From an uncultured Blautia sp. (GTDB lineage Bacteria > Bacillota > Clostridia > Lachnospirales > Lachnospiraceae): DNA of 61,661 nucleotides. Shown here piece by piece: positions 49,043 to 58,368 of the stretch. Location: NCBI GenBank assembly GCA_900542045.1, contig UQMI01000017.1:1-61661 (forward strand), written 5' to 3'. The stretch's first letter is position 1, and each line of letters opens with the position of its first letter. Both the position numbers and the translations under genes were made by a program. Below the pieces are notes generated by a model, which was not told where the DNA came from, made no database searches, and worked only from the letters and a program-made list of their open reading frames with translations.

Positions 49043-50203
49043 TCAGTGCCGGGTGTACCGCCGCAGCATGGGCAGCACTTCTCTTAATACATCCAGACAA
49101 TAGGCAATTTCTTCTTCTGTAGTCTCTTCACAGAAACTGAACCGTATGGTGGTTTCCCGCTGCGCCTGCTTCATGCCGATGGCCGTCAGTGTGCTGCTGG
49201 CATGCTTTCTGTGCGTAGAACAGGCGGAACCGGCTGACACATAAATTTCCCGGTCCTCCAGTGTATGCAGCAGAACTTCACTGCGGATCCCCAGAAAGCT
49301 GGCACTGACGATCTGCGGGGCTCCCTCGGATACCGGCATCCCGTTGATCACTACATTTTCCAGTCCAGACAGACCTGCCGTCAGTTGTTTCTTCAGAGTA
49401 TACATGTGTTCCACATTTTTGTCCAGATTTTCATAGGCTTTTTTCGCTGCCACGCCCAGACCGGCGATACCGGGTACGTTATCTGTTCCGGAACGCATGC
49501 CTCCCTGCTGGCCGCCGCCCAGAATCTGGGGCAGGATCTTCACTTTCTCATTTACATAGAGAAATCCCACGCCTTTGGGTCCATGAAATTTGTGGGCACT
49601 GACCGACAGTGCATCAATTCCCGCCTTTTTGGGATAGATCCTGTATTTTCCGAAGGCCTGAATGGCATCCACATGGAACAGAGCTTTCGGTGCTTTCTCA
49701 TGCACCAGCTTTCCAATGGATTCTATGGGCTGCACGGAACCGATCTCATTGTTCACATACATAATTGAAACCAGAATCGTATCTTCCCGCAGAGCAGCTT
49801 CCAGTTCTTCCAGAGAGACCACGCCCTGTCCGTCCACCGGCAGGATGGTCACTTCAAAGCCCATTTCCTTCAGATGCTGCACCGGTGCCCCCACTGCCGC
49901 GTGTTCAATGGCGGTCGTGATCACATGATTCCCCGCCCGCTTATTGGCCATGGCTCCACCGATCAGAGCCAGGTTATTGGATTCCGTCCCGCCGGAAGTA
50001 AACAGGATTTCCTGGGGCTTTACCTTCAGAATCTTTCCCAGAATTTCTCTGGTATCCTTCAAATACTGTTCTGCCTCCACCCCTTTCCGGTGCATGGCAG
50101 AGGGATTTCCGAAATCCTCCATCATGGTCTTGACCACAATGTCCCGCACTTCCTCATAACATCTGGTGGTGGCTGAGTTATCTAAATATGCTTCCATCTT
50201 CAT
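49043..50203 (-). CDS. Cysteine desulfurase (NifS/IscS-like)
   Basis: A 386-residue PLP enzyme that takes sulfur from cysteine. It shows EAYLDNSATT, the PLP lysine in SVSAHKFHGPKG and the mobile active-site cysteine in SAGSACSTHRKHAS. It precedes thiI by 17 nt and most likely supplies its persulfide (NifZ-type role). The start may be at 50203 or at 50197 (MEAYLDN); both have GGAAGAGG nearby. It overlaps rsmE by about 25 nt. Confidence 0.92.
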   Translation of the reverse strand: MKMEAYLDNSATTRCYEEVRDIVVKTMMEDFGNPSAMHRKGVEAEQYLKDTREILGKILKVKPQEILFTSGGTESNNLALIGGAMANKRAGNHVITTAIEHAAVGAPVQHLKEMGFEVTILPVDGQGVVSLEELEAALREDTILVSIMYVNNEIGSVQPIESIGKLVHEKAPKALFHVDAIQAFGKYRIYPKKAGIDALSVSAHKFHGPKGVGFLYVNEKVKILPQILGGGQQGGMRSGTDNVPGIAGLGVAAKKAYENLDKNVEHMYTLKKQLTAGLSGLENVVINGMPVSEGAPQIVSASFLGIRSEVLLHTLEDREIYVSAGSACSTHRKHASSTLTAIGMKQAQRETTIRFSFCEETTEEEIAYCLDVLREVLPMLRRYTRH

Positions 50204-50957
50204 CCTCTTCCTGACACATTTTTTCTTCTAACTGAAACATCAGCACCGACAGGATCGCCAGTCCGGCCGTCTCTGTCCGCAGGATCCGTTTGCCCAGCGT
50301 AATGGGCCTGACGCCGGCCTCCATGGCCGCCTGCACCTCTTCAGGAGAAAATCCGCCTTCCGGGCCGATAAATATAGCCACATCCTGGCCCGGCTCCAGA
50401 GAACGCAGCAACGCTCCGGTACCTCTCATATCCTTTTCCATCTCATAAGGGATCAGTTTCACCGGACAATTCTCCGCACAGGCTAGCGCTTCCGCAAAAG
50501 ACAATACCGGATGGATCCGGGGGATTTTCAGACGCTTGGACTGTTTTGCCGCGCTTTCTGCGATCTGCTGCCATCGTTCCACCTTTTTTGCGGCCTTTTT
50601 CTCATCCAGCCGGACCACACACCGGGAACTGGCCACCGGCACGATCTCCCACACTCCCAGTTCCACTGCCTTCTGAATGATCCATTCCATTTTATCTCCC
50701 TTTGGCAGACACTGAAACAGAATCAGACGGCTGGGCAGCTCAAAATCTGATTCCTGCACATACACGATCCGCAGCAGAATCTCTTCCTCCGTTATGGTAT
50801 CGATCAGACAGTTGTATTCTTTTTTCTCTTTGTCACTGATCCAGAGGGTATCTCCCGGCTTCATCCGAAGGACGTTCCGGATATGGTTCACGTCCTTTCC
50901 AACGATCTGGATCTGTGTTTCCCCAATCTGCCAGGGTTCCACAAAGAAGCGTTTCAT
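50178..50957 (-). CDS. rsmE: 16S rRNA m3U1498 methyltransferase RsmE
   Basis: A 259-residue SPOUT methyltransferase starting MKRFFVEPWQIGETQIQI. The knot is seen in VAIFIGPEGGFSPEEV and LGKRILRTETAGLA. It methylates U1498 of 16S rRNA. The ATG at 50957 lies 5 nt before the stop of prmA, after AAAGGCGTGAG. Order prmA-rsmE is conserved in Clostridia. Confidence 0.93.
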   Translation of the reverse strand: MKRFFVEPWQIGETQIQIVGKDVNHIRNVLRMKPGDTLWISDKEKKEYNCLIDTITEEEILLRIVYVQESDFELPSRLILFQCLPKGDKMEWIIQKAVELGVWEIVPVASSRCVVRLDEKKAAKKVERWQQIAESAAKQSKRLKIPRIHPVLSFAEALACAENCPVKLIPYEMEKDMRGTGALLRSLEPGQDVAIFIGPEGGFSPEEVQAAMEAGVRPITLGKRILRTETAGLAILSVLMFQLEEKMCQEEDEDGSIFR

Positions 50958-50961
50958 TTTC

Positions 50962-51915
50962 TCACGCCTTTCTGGCTGTAATGGATACCCATTCGCCCTG
51001 GTGAGTAATTTCCTCCACCAGGAGACCGGCATCCTCCACTGCCTTTTTCACAGTTTCTTCCTTATTATCAAGAATTCCGGAAGTAATATAGATTCCTCCG
51101 GGAGCCAGCTGATCCACGATCACCGGCGTCAGCGGCACCAGCACATCTGCCAGGATATTGGCCGTCACCAGCTCATAACAGCCATATCCCACCCTGTCCT
51201 GTATTTCCTTATCGTCAATAATATTCCCGATCATCATGTCAAACGCCTCCGGCGCAATGCCATTGGCCTCTTTGTTCTCTTCTACTGCCGGCACTGCACA
51301 GGGATCCAGATCGGTTCCCACCACATGGGAAGCCCCCAGCTTGAGAGCAATAATTCCCAGAATTCCGCTGCCGGTTCCCACATCCAGCATTCGCGTCTGC
51401 GGCGTCACATACTTCTTCAGCTGGCGGATGCAAAGCTGGGTGGTCTCATGCATTCCGGTGCCAAAGGCTGTTCCGGGATCAATATGCAGGATCATCTTTC
51501 CCCGGTCCTCTTCCTTTACTTCCTCCCAGGATGGAATGATCAGGATATCATCTACATAAAACTGATGAAAATATTCTTTCCAGTTGTTGATCCAGTCTTT
51601 ATCCTCTGTCTGAGACTCCTCAATAGTGCCTTCTCCGATATCCATAAACATCGAAAGCTCCTTCAGCTCCTGCCTCACCTTCTCCAGTACGGCGTCCTTA
51701 TCTTCCTCTTCCTCCAGATAGAAATTCAGATAGGCAACTCCGTCATCTGCAGGTCCTTCCGGCATGATATCCACAAACATCTGCTGCTTATCTTCCTCTG
51801 TCAGCGGCTGATTATCCACGATTTCCGCTCCCTGTACACCGATCTCTGCCAGGGCAGAGATGATCACATCCTCCGCCGATGTGACGGTTTTAATGGTAAA
51901 TCGATTCCACTTCAT
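50962..51915 (-). CDS. prmA: Ribosomal protein L11 methyltransferase PrmA
   Basis: A 317-residue SAM methyltransferase that trimethylates L11. The N-terminal substrate domain begins MKWNRFTIKT; the SAM motif is MLDVGTGSGILGI and the catalytic stretch is ELVTANILADVLV. GAAGCC preceded by AAGGA gives the ribosome binding site. In many Clostridia it follows dnaJ; here 6.4 kb separate them. Confidence 0.93.
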   Translation of the reverse strand: MKWNRFTIKTVTSAEDVIISALAEIGVQGAEIVDNQPLTEEDKQQMFVDIMPEGPADDGVAYLNFYLEEEEDKDAVLEKVRQELKELSMFMDIGEGTIEESQTEDKDWINNWKEYFHQFYVDDILIIPSWEEVKEEDRGKMILHIDPGTAFGTGMHETTQLCIRQLKKYVTPQTRMLDVGTGSGILGIIALKLGASHVVGTDLDPCAVPAVEENKEANGIAPEAFDMMIGNIIDDKEIQDRVGYGCYELVTANILADVLVPLTPVIVDQLAPGGIYITSGILDNKEETVKKAVEDAGLLVEEITHQGEWVSITARKA

Positions 51916-51939
51916 GGCTTCTCCTTACTTTCCTTATTT

Positions 51940-51980
51940 TAATGGAGGAGCCTGCCCGGGCAAACTCCTCCGTTTTTTCA
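51940..51980 (+). terminator. Plus-strand terminator upstream of prmA
   Basis: GGAGGAG and CTCCTCC arms with an inner GCCCGGGC dyad, followed by GTTTTTT on the plus strand. No plus-strand gene ends here. It may shield prmA from antisense reads or work as a leader hairpin in the prmA mRNA. Confidence 0.6.
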
Positions 51981-52100
51981 TAAAAGTCAACGTTTTTATC
52001 ATACCATGGATTTGCAAAAAGGGAAACAAAAACTTTTAATTGAACAATTTCTCAAACGCATGAATCGTCCATTATATACTGATATTTGACGGGGGGCATC

Positions 52101-52226
52101 ATGGATTATTCAGGCATTCTCGCGAAACGCATTAAGACTTTGTACCAACAGTACCCTATCACTTCGGCCGGCACAATGCACTTTCCTTCTGTTTTGAAAA
52201 ACTCAAAAATTGTAATCCGCATTTGA
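52101..52226 (+). pseudogene. Remnant of an XRE regulator, 41 codons
   Basis: MDYSGILAKRIKTLYQQ is a typical XRE N-terminus with GGGGGG upstream of its ATG. After codon 20 the sequence no longer fits the HTH and stops at codon 42. So it is the broken start of a regulator gene. The rest of the stretch between prmA and the Rpn gene (51,916-52,401) shows nothing else but the terminator. Confidence 0.6.
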
Positions 52227-52401
52227 CTTTCAGCCCATTTTGTGCTAATATAATTTCAGATTTATACTACTTTATCCACTTCTTATACGCAATGGTCTAT
52301 TTTCATTTCACAGACCTTTATGCTTTATCCCCAACAAATCATACAACAGCAGAGAGGTCCGGGAAACAAGACCAGCGGCCTCCTGCAGAAAGGAGGACCC
52401 T

Positions 52402-53352
52402 CTGGGCAAAAAAGACCTTGTTACCAAATCATACTTTGAAAACCCTCACCGTCTGGCAGATCTGCTGAATGTGCAGCTATTCCGGGGTGAGCAGAGAATC
52501 CGGCCGGAGGACATTTCCGAGCAGAATCCTCTTGGCCTGCGAAGAGATACAAATGATACAGTCATTCATGCCAGGGTTATAACCCGCGACTTCCTTGGAA
52601 AATTCCGCGTAGGACTGCAGGTGACACTGATCGCTCTGGAATTCCAGAGCAATGTACACTATGCCATGCCTCTTCGGGTATTGAACAGCGACAGTGCAGG
52701 CTATGATACACAATGGCGAAAAATATGGGAAGCCCATAAAAACGCAGGAGATTTACAGGGAGCAGAGTATCTGTCCGGCTTCGGAAAGAATGACAGGCTG
52801 ACTCCTGTTCTGACGATTGTTCTGTACTTTGGCGCAAACGCCTGGGACGGCCCCAGAACTCTGAAAGATATGCTGGATCTGGAGAACTGCCCGCCGGAAG
52901 TCGCCCGGCAGATCATCGATTATCCGCTCCATCTGATAGAGGTGCGAAACTATCCTCATATGGAGAAATTCCAGACCGATCTGCGGTACACATTCGGCTT
53001 CCTTCATCGGGCGGAAAACAAACAGGAACTTATGGAATATGTATCTGAAAATGAATCCGTATTTTCCCATCTGGACGGGAATGCATACCAGTTGCTGCGG
53101 GTCATGTCCAATTCCGGGAAAATACTGCGTGAAAAGGAAAACTACGAAAATGACGGAGGTGATTACGATATGTGTCAGGCCCTTTTAGATATGATGGAAG
53201 ACAGCAAAGCTCAGGGCATCTCTATTGGGGAATCAAGAGGCATTCAGCTGGCCAAAGAGGTGATCAAACTGCAGATGGCAGGGAAATCCGCAGAGGAAAT
53301 TGCTGCGATCTGCCAGATCTCAGCAGAAAAAGTGGAAGAAATTCTCCGCTAA
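52402..53352 (+). CDS. Rpn-family PD-(D/E)XK nuclease/transposase with CTG start
   Basis: A 316-residue Rpn-type recombination-promoting nuclease. The core is seen in LIALEFQSNVHYAMPLRVLNSDS (catalytic Glu) and LTPVLTIVLYFGANAW; the tail GKSAEEIAAICQISAEKVEEIL is a HTH-like end. The reading LGKKDLVTKSYFENPHRLADLLN at the start matches the usual family N-terminus, where ATG is normal. Here the codon is CTG, with AAAGGAGG five nt before it. The next start (GTG at 52471) would miss 23 conserved residues. Rpn genes are often mobile. Confidence 0.82.
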   Translation: MGKKDLVTKSYFENPHRLADLLNVQLFRGEQRIRPEDISEQNPLGLRRDTNDTVIHARVITRDFLGKFRVGLQVTLIALEFQSNVHYAMPLRVLNSDSAGYDTQWRKIWEAHKNAGDLQGAEYLSGFGKNDRLTPVLTIVLYFGANAWDGPRTLKDMLDLENCPPEVARQIIDYPLHLIEVRNYPHMEKFQTDLRYTFGFLHRAENKQELMEYVSENESVFSHLDGNAYQLLRVMSNSGKILREKENYENDGGDYDMCQALLDMMEDSKAQGISIGESRGIQLAKEVIKLQMAGKSAEEIAAICQISAEKVEEILR

Positions 53353-53376
53353 ACAGCTGGCGCACTCCAGAAACGA

Positions 53377-53424
53377 GGGCGTGCCGCACGAAGGATGATT
53401 ATGCTCCATGCGAGACGCCCCTGT
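53377..53424. terminator. Hairpin between convergent Rpn and permease genes
   Basis: AGGGCGT with CGCA inner pairs folds with TGCG and ACGCCCT. The T-run is weak, so efficiency is unsure. Confidence 0.45.
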
Positions 53425-53430
53425 TCTTTT

Positions 53431-55650
53431 TCAGTTTTCAGGAGCGATCAACCGTCTGAACAGCAGCCATGTACTGGTGAAGTAGCAGATCAGCAGCACC
53501 AGAAGCACGCTTCCAACAGCAATAATCTGAGACAGCAGCCTGTCAAATCCAATATAGGCCGAAATTTCTCCGGACACCATCTCCATGAAAAAAACAAGCA
53601 CAACACTACTCACCAGTATGGCAACGGCAACCGGCAGTCCAAACCAGATTCCCAGCTGCTTCAGCAAAAGCCTTCCCATCCGATTCTCTTCTACCCCTAA
53701 TTTTCGAAGCACAGAAAAGCGATAACGGTAATGCGCTGCATCCAACAGCTGCTGCAGAGAAAGAATCGTCATGCAAACCACCATCAGCACAATTCCTCCG
53801 TAAATCATGGATGCCTGAAGGACAAAATTGCCGGCCCTTGTTCCGTTGACCTGAAGTGTACGCAGACGTATCCCATAACTGACACCGGCATCTGACTCCT
53901 CTGGATAAACAGCAGTAAATTCTTTTTCCAGCTGACGGGCATCTTCGTAAGAAACCGGTTCTCTGGTGAGAATATAGCGGTTTCGCATGACCGAAAGCAG
54001 CTCCTGACAGACCTGATCCGGGAATACCAGCAGAACATTGGTATACGTATTGTAAAGGGTAAGTCCCATTGCTTCATCATGACTTGCCTGTTGGGCAAGA
54101 GCAAGCTTCCCGGCATCTGTCTCTATTACTGCATGGTCTTCCAGAAAAGCGTTCTGTTCTTCTTCCGATGCAATTGCTGCCCATTGCGTGGTAAATTCAT
54201 TTTCTTTCAGTGAAACAGGCGCAAAGCCCAGCATGGTTCTTATGGCATTATAATCACTCAGAGAAATGGCCACCGCAGGAAAATCATATTTTATCCGTTC
54301 ATGAAATTCAGTGCGCCTGGGAAGGTACAGACTGAAAACACGATCATGGGCAATCCCGATCCTGTTCTCTGTGAGAAACTCTGTCACCATCTCATAATCT
54401 CCATCCGGAAGATTTTCCTCCTCATATACATCATTATAGCGGGTATAAATCTGAATATCATACATCGAACGGAAAGCCAGATATCCTGAAGCCCATCCAA
54501 CCAGAACCGGCGAAGCCAGAAGCAGACAAATCGACAGCATCAGCGTAATACTGACCAGTGTCATAGTCTTACTGGTAGTATTCAGCTTGGATATCATCTG
54601 CCCGTAAAAAAACAGATTCTCATTTCGGTATCGGTGTTCCGCCGAGCTTTCCTTCCATGCGGTCAGAAAACTGCCTGCCAGATAGATGATACTGCAGATC
54701 CCATAAAGCAGGTCTGCCAGGATAAAAAGCAGATACTGATTCACAGTCCCGGCACCCAGTGGAATCATAAATTCAAGGACCAGAACCGGAACACCGGCTG
54801 CCAAAGCTGCCAGTAAAACAGAACACAGCAGGAGTCCGGAGATCAGTTTCTGAAATCCAGCACATTTTCTTTGAAACCACCATACCCCGGAACCAGCCAG
54901 AATCATAACTGGCAGCAGTGCGTTTCCCCACAATACGATCTGAACCGGCAGAGTATAACGGCTGTCATAATAAAAATAAAGCTTCTGGATCCCTGCAGCA
55001 GCCATCCAGAACAGAAACGCTTCATAAAGAATGGTTACAGCCGGCATCCAGCGGCTCTTGGCCAGTTTGGGACCATTTTCCCGATCTGCCTGAAGCATAT
55101 CTATAATCCTGGCTTTCCCAATGGCCCGGACATTAAAGATTCCCACCACCAGAAAACTCAGTGTAAAAAAGCAGATGGTAAGCAGCACCGTATCTGGAAA
55201 CAAGGTCCAGGTGATCTCATATTCCTGTCCATACGAAGTCATCAGCATGGCAGTGATCAGCTGAGAGCAGAATACTCCCAGAAAAATTCCAATGCCTGTG
55301 GCCAGAAATCCCATGAGCAGCGTTTCCGCAAAAAAGAGCCCGGCTATGGTTCTTCTCTCCATTCCCAGAATGGCCTGTACTGCAAACTCTTTCTGCCTGC
55401 GCCGCAGCATATAATTGTTGACAAACCGGATCAGAAACAGCAAAAACAAGGTAATGGCACAGATTGCCAGCTTCATTCCATCACTGAGCATAGTAAAATC
55501 ATACTCGCTTCCGATTTCCGGCTGATAATATCTGCTGGAAACAGACAAAAAAGAATAAAACAGCGTGACACAGATGGTGACCGTGACCAGATAGATCAGA
55601 TAATCTCCCACAGAACGCCTGGCATTTCGCCAGATCAGCTTAGCATACAT
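53431..55650 (-). CDS. Bce-type ABC transporter permease
   Basis: A 739-residue FtsX-like permease of the BceB group. The pattern is one helix at the start, three helices (about 50-200), further pairs, a large extracellular domain (about 430-620) and three last helices (SLQQLLDAAHYRYRFSVLRKLGVE). Such permeases bind peptide antibiotics and signal to their kinase. The ATG at 55650 follows GGAGG at some distance; a GTG at 55662 would bury it. It overlaps the ATPase gene by 11 nt. Confidence 0.9.
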   Translation of the reverse strand: MYAKLIWRNARRSVGDYLIYLVTVTICVTLFYSFLSVSSRYYQPEIGSEYDFTMLSDGMKLAICAITLFLLFLIRFVNNYMLRRRQKEFAVQAILGMERRTIAGLFFAETLLMGFLATGIGIFLGVFCSQLITAMLMTSYGQEYEITWTLFPDTVLLTICFFTLSFLVVGIFNVRAIGKARIIDMLQADRENGPKLAKSRWMPAVTILYEAFLFWMAAAGIQKLYFYYDSRYTLPVQIVLWGNALLPVMILAGSGVWWFQRKCAGFQKLISGLLLCSVLLAALAAGVPVLVLEFMIPLGAGTVNQYLLFILADLLYGICSIIYLAGSFLTAWKESSAEHRYRNENLFFYGQMISKLNTTSKTMTLVSITLMLSICLLLASPVLVGWASGYLAFRSMYDIQIYTRYNDVYEEENLPDGDYEMVTEFLTENRIGIAHDRVFSLYLPRRTEFHERIKYDFPAVAISLSDYNAIRTMLGFAPVSLKENEFTTQWAAIASEEEQNAFLEDHAVIETDAGKLALAQQASHDEAMGLTLYNTYTNVLLVFPDQVCQELLSVMRNRYILTREPVSYEDARQLEKEFTAVYPEESDAGVSYGIRLRTLQVNGTRAGNFVLQASMIYGGIVLMVVCMTILSLQQLLDAAHYRYRFSVLRKLGVEENRMGRLLLKQLGIWFGLPVAVAILVSSVVLVFFMEMVSGEISAYIGFDRLLSQIIAVGSVLLVLLICYFTSTWLLFRRLIAPEN

Positions 55651-56407
55651 GGGTCTGGCCACCTCCCATCACCGTCAGCACATGCAGTATTTTGTTAAAG
55701 AAAGCACTCCTGCTGTCCCCGCCCCGATACAATTCCGTAAAGATCTCTCCGTCCTGAAGAAATAAAACACGGCTGGCGTAGCTGGCAGTAAACGCATCGT
55801 GGGTCACCAGCAGAATAGTTGCGCCCAGTTCCTCATTGATTTCCCGGATTGTGGACAATAACATCTGCGAAGAATAACTGTCCAGCGCTCCAGTGGGCTC
55901 ATCTGCAAGAAGCAGCCTGGGATTATGGATCAATGCTCTCGCGCAGGCACAGCGCTGCTTCTGTCCTCCCGATACCTGATAGGGATACTTTTCCAGAATA
56001 TCACTGATATTCAGCCGCCGGGCAATTTCCATTACACGGGGCTCTATTTCTCTGGCCGGAACTTTATGAATGGCCAGAGCCAGCGCAATGTTTTCCGAAA
56101 TCGTCAATGTATCCAGAAGGCTGAAATCCTGAAATATAAATCCCAGGTTTTCTCTGCGGAATCGAGCCAGAAACCTGGGGCTGATCTCTGTCACATCCGT
56201 TCCCTCCAGATAAATATGTCCTGCACTTACGGAGTCAATGGTGGAAATACAGTTGAGAAGAGTTGTCTTACCAGATCCGGAAGCTCCCATGATACCAAGA
56301 AATTCGCCTTTGTCCACAGAAAAACTGATATCCCGAATGGCTTTTGTCACATTTCCTTCATTTCCATAATACTTCTGGATATGTTCCAGTCTCAAGATCG
56401 GGTCCAT
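55640..56407 (-). CDS. Bce-type ABC transporter ATPase
   Basis: A 255-residue ATPase starting MDPILRLEHIQKYYGNEGN. Walker A is MGASGSGKTTLLN, the signature is YQVSGGQKQRCACARALI, Walker B is RLLLADEPTGALD, and SLLDTLTISENIALAL is typical of the MacB/BceA group. GGAGGTAGAAGGA precedes the ATG. It is followed by its permease and lies 140 nt after the kinase gene. The pair gives resistance against cell-wall-active peptides. Confidence 0.92.
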   Translation of the reverse strand: MDPILRLEHIQKYYGNEGNVTKAIRDISFSVDKGEFLGIMGASGSGKTTLLNCISTIDSVSAGHIYLEGTDVTEISPRFLARFRRENLGFIFQDFSLLDTLTISENIALALAIHKVPAREIEPRVMEIARRLNISDILEKYPYQVSGGQKQRCACARALIHNPRLLLADEPTGALDSYSSQMLLSTIREINEELGATILLVTHDAFTASYASRVLFLQDGEIFTELYRGGDSRSAFFNKILHVLTVMGGGQTHVC

Positions 56408-56477
56408 TCCTTCTACCTCCAAACACCTTTTTCTGTTTTTATTGTAAAGGATGTTTTCTGTTTTTGGTATCTGTTTT

Positions 56478-56505
56478 TCTTACACAGTTCTTACAAAACT
56501 GTAAG
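56478..56505 (-). promoter_or_regulatory. Response-regulator box before the ABC genes
   Basis: CTTACAAAACTGTAAG (56490-56505) is a perfect 6-bp dyad with a 4-nt centre, and a third half-site TTCTTACACAG lies at 56478-56488. Such spaced CTTACA units fit BceR-type regulators, so the site likely drives the ATPase/permease genes. Confidence 0.65.
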
Positions 56506-56561
56506 AAGTGCAACACCTTCCGGTTCTGCACTTCCATAAAAAACTCTGTTGTCCGTTTTAT

Positions 56562-57629
56562 TTACTTTTTCTCTTTTACTGCAGCTGGAGACTGCTCCTG
56601 CCGGTTTTGGGCCGCCGGTGTCTTCTCCCATCTGATAAAATCATTGACAGCAAAAGAAAGCATCATGGTCGTTCCCTGACCTTTGGAACAGGCCTCTAAC
56701 CCAATGCCCAGTTTATCGCAAAGACGTCTGCACAGATACAGGCCCATTCCTGTAGATCTTTTGTCCATACGTCCATTCTGCCCGGTAAATCCCTTCTCAA
56801 ATATGCAGGGCAGATCGCTCTCCGGTATCCCTCGTCCATTATCCTCCAGGAACAATACTACTTTGCCCTCCTGCTTTTCTGTAAAAAAATGCAGTCTGGG
56901 CTGTTCGGTTCCATATTTGACCGCATTGCTGATGAGCTGATTCAGGATAAACCGTACCCATTTTTCATCGCTGCAGACTTCTTCCGTCATCTCTTCCACT
57001 GTGACTGCAACCCGGTTCTGGCGCAAAAGATATTTATTATCTGCAATGGCATCGTGTACCACATCACCTAATCGGATTTCCCGCACCAAATAATCTGTTT
57101 CCGTATGCTCACTTCGTGCATAATATAATGCCTGTTCGGTGAATCCATTGACCTTTTCCAGTTCTGTCAGAAGTTCTCTGGTAAAATCTGCCTGATTGTT
57201 TTCACAGATCAGCCGCATGGCAGTAATGGGGGCCTTGATCTCATGGATCCATTGCTCGATAAATTCTTTATACTCTTTACGTTCTCTTTGCACGGCTCCC
57301 GTTTTCTCAAGCATGGATTTCTCTGCCATTTTCAGGATCCGGTAAAATACCTGCTCCTCCGCCTCCAGCGGTTTTGGCATAACTTCCGGTATCAGATAAC
57401 GTTCTTCCAGCTGTTCTGTCATTCTCAGCAGATGATCCAGATGTCGTTTCCTTACAAAACAGGAAACAACAAGCCACAAAAGCAGCACTGCCGTCCAGAC
57501 ACCAGCGATAAAAAGGATTGTCTGCATGTTATTTCCCACAGAACTTAAAAACAATGAAAGAGCCGCCATTCCCAGCAAGTTCCCCAGAATCACCGGTACC
57601 CTGTCCTTCCCATATTGCCATACATTCAT
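56562..57629 (-). CDS. Bce-type intramembrane-sensing histidine kinase
   Basis: A 355-residue kinase with two close N-terminal membrane helices and almost no outside loop (about 15-60), a sign of transporter-dependent sensing. The phospho-histidine is in FIEQWIHEIKAPITAM (near 135), ATP-binding boxes are FILNQLISNAVKYG, LEDNGRGIPESDLP and STGMGLYLCRRLCDKLG. Its start overlaps the regulator gene as ATGA. It should sense peptide antibiotics through the ABC permease. Confidence 0.92.
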   Translation of the reverse strand: MNVWQYGKDRVPVILGNLLGMAALSLFLSSVGNNMQTILFIAGVWTAVLLLWLVVSCFVRKRHLDHLLRMTEQLEERYLIPEVMPKPLEAEEQVFYRILKMAEKSMLEKTGAVQRERKEYKEFIEQWIHEIKAPITAMRLICENNQADFTRELLTELEKVNGFTEQALYYARSEHTETDYLVREIRLGDVVHDAIADNKYLLRQNRVAVTVEEMTEEVCSDEKWVRFILNQLISNAVKYGTEQPRLHFFTEKQEGKVVLFLEDNGRGIPESDLPCIFEKGFTGQNGRMDKRSTGMGLYLCRRLCDKLGIGLEACSKGQGTTMMLSFAVNDFIRWEKTPAAQNRQEQSPAAVKEKK

Positions 57630-58294
57630 AAAATATACCCCTGTCTGTGCTTTGTCCGAATGAAATCGGTCAGGCCGATGGAAGCCAGTTTCTCCCGGAT
57701 GCGGGTCATATTCACACTCAATGCATTATCATCCACATACAACCGGTTATCCCAGAGAAAATCAATTATATCGTTTCGGGGGCAGATCTTTCCTGCATGG
57801 GTAAAAAGATAATAGAGAATTTTCAGCTCGTTTTTAGTCAGTTCCGCTTTTTGCCCCTGATACTGGATCGTGCTTCTTTCCAGATGCAGTTTTGCCCCTT
57901 TCCAGCTGAGGACCTCCCCCTGTCCGGAACCATATGCTCTTTTCAAGAGAGAGCCAATCCTGGCAAGCAGGATTGCCGGATGATAGGGCTTTGTAATAAA
58001 AGCATCTCCTCCCAGCAGAATACTGTTCAGCTCGTCCATCTCTGTATCACTGCCCGTGACAAATACAATCGGCATATCAGAAAAAGCCCGGATCTGGGAA
58101 CAAAGCGCAAACCCATCCTGTTCAGGCAGCTTAATATCCAGGAGGAGCAGATGAGCCCCAAAATCTTTCACCTGCTTTGTTACTTCTGAAAAATCCGTAA
58201 CTGCCATCACCTCATATCCATTTCCCATCAACAGGTTTTTCAGCTGTGTCCGTATCGTATCGTCATCTTCAATGATCATTATTCTCTGCTGCAT
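57626..58294 (-). CDS. OmpR-family response regulator (BceR-like)
   Basis: A 222-residue regulator. The receiver has IIEDDDTIR, the phosphorylated Asp in HLLLLDIKLPEQDG (near residue 53) and KPYHPAILLARI; the DNA-binding wing begins LSWKGAKLHLERSTI. GGGACAGGA precedes the ATG. It is the first gene of the four-gene unit regulator-kinase-ATPase-permease. Confidence 0.93.
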   Translation of the reverse strand: MQQRIMIIEDDDTIRTQLKNLLMGNGYEVMAVTDFSEVTKQVKDFGAHLLLLDIKLPEQDGFALCSQIRAFSDMPIVFVTGSDTEMDELNSILLGGDAFITKPYHPAILLARIGSLLKRAYGSGQGEVLSWKGAKLHLERSTIQYQGQKAELTKNELKILYYLFTHAGKICPRNDIIDFLWDNRLYVDDNALSVNMTRIREKLASIGLTDFIRTKHRQGYIL

Positions 58295-58315
58295 TCCTGT
58301 CCCTCCGCATTACGC

Positions 58316-58361
58316 GCAAAAAGCTGCCGCATCCGAATTTATTACCCCGGATACAGCAGCT
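58316..58361 (-). terminator. Terminator of dnaK-dnaJ
   Basis: AGCTGC (58322-58327) and GCAGCT (58356-58361) with inner ATCCG/CGGAT pairs; TTTTT follows on the minus strand. It isolates the heat-shock unit from the Bce-type unit. Confidence 0.8.
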
Positions 58362-58368
58362 CTTCTCC

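Noticed and set aside
47730..49103. Plus-strand frame of 457 codons opposite thiI
   Set aside because: It mirrors the ThiI gene, has no ribosome binding site and no recognisable domain.
50794..51942. Plus-strand frame of 382 codons opposite prmA/rsmE
   Set aside because: Antisense to two well-defined genes, with no ribosome binding site.
52402..53352. Rpn gene as a classical insertion sequence
   Set aside because: No terminal inverted repeats or target duplications are visible around it, and Rpn proteins are nucleases that need not lie in such elements.
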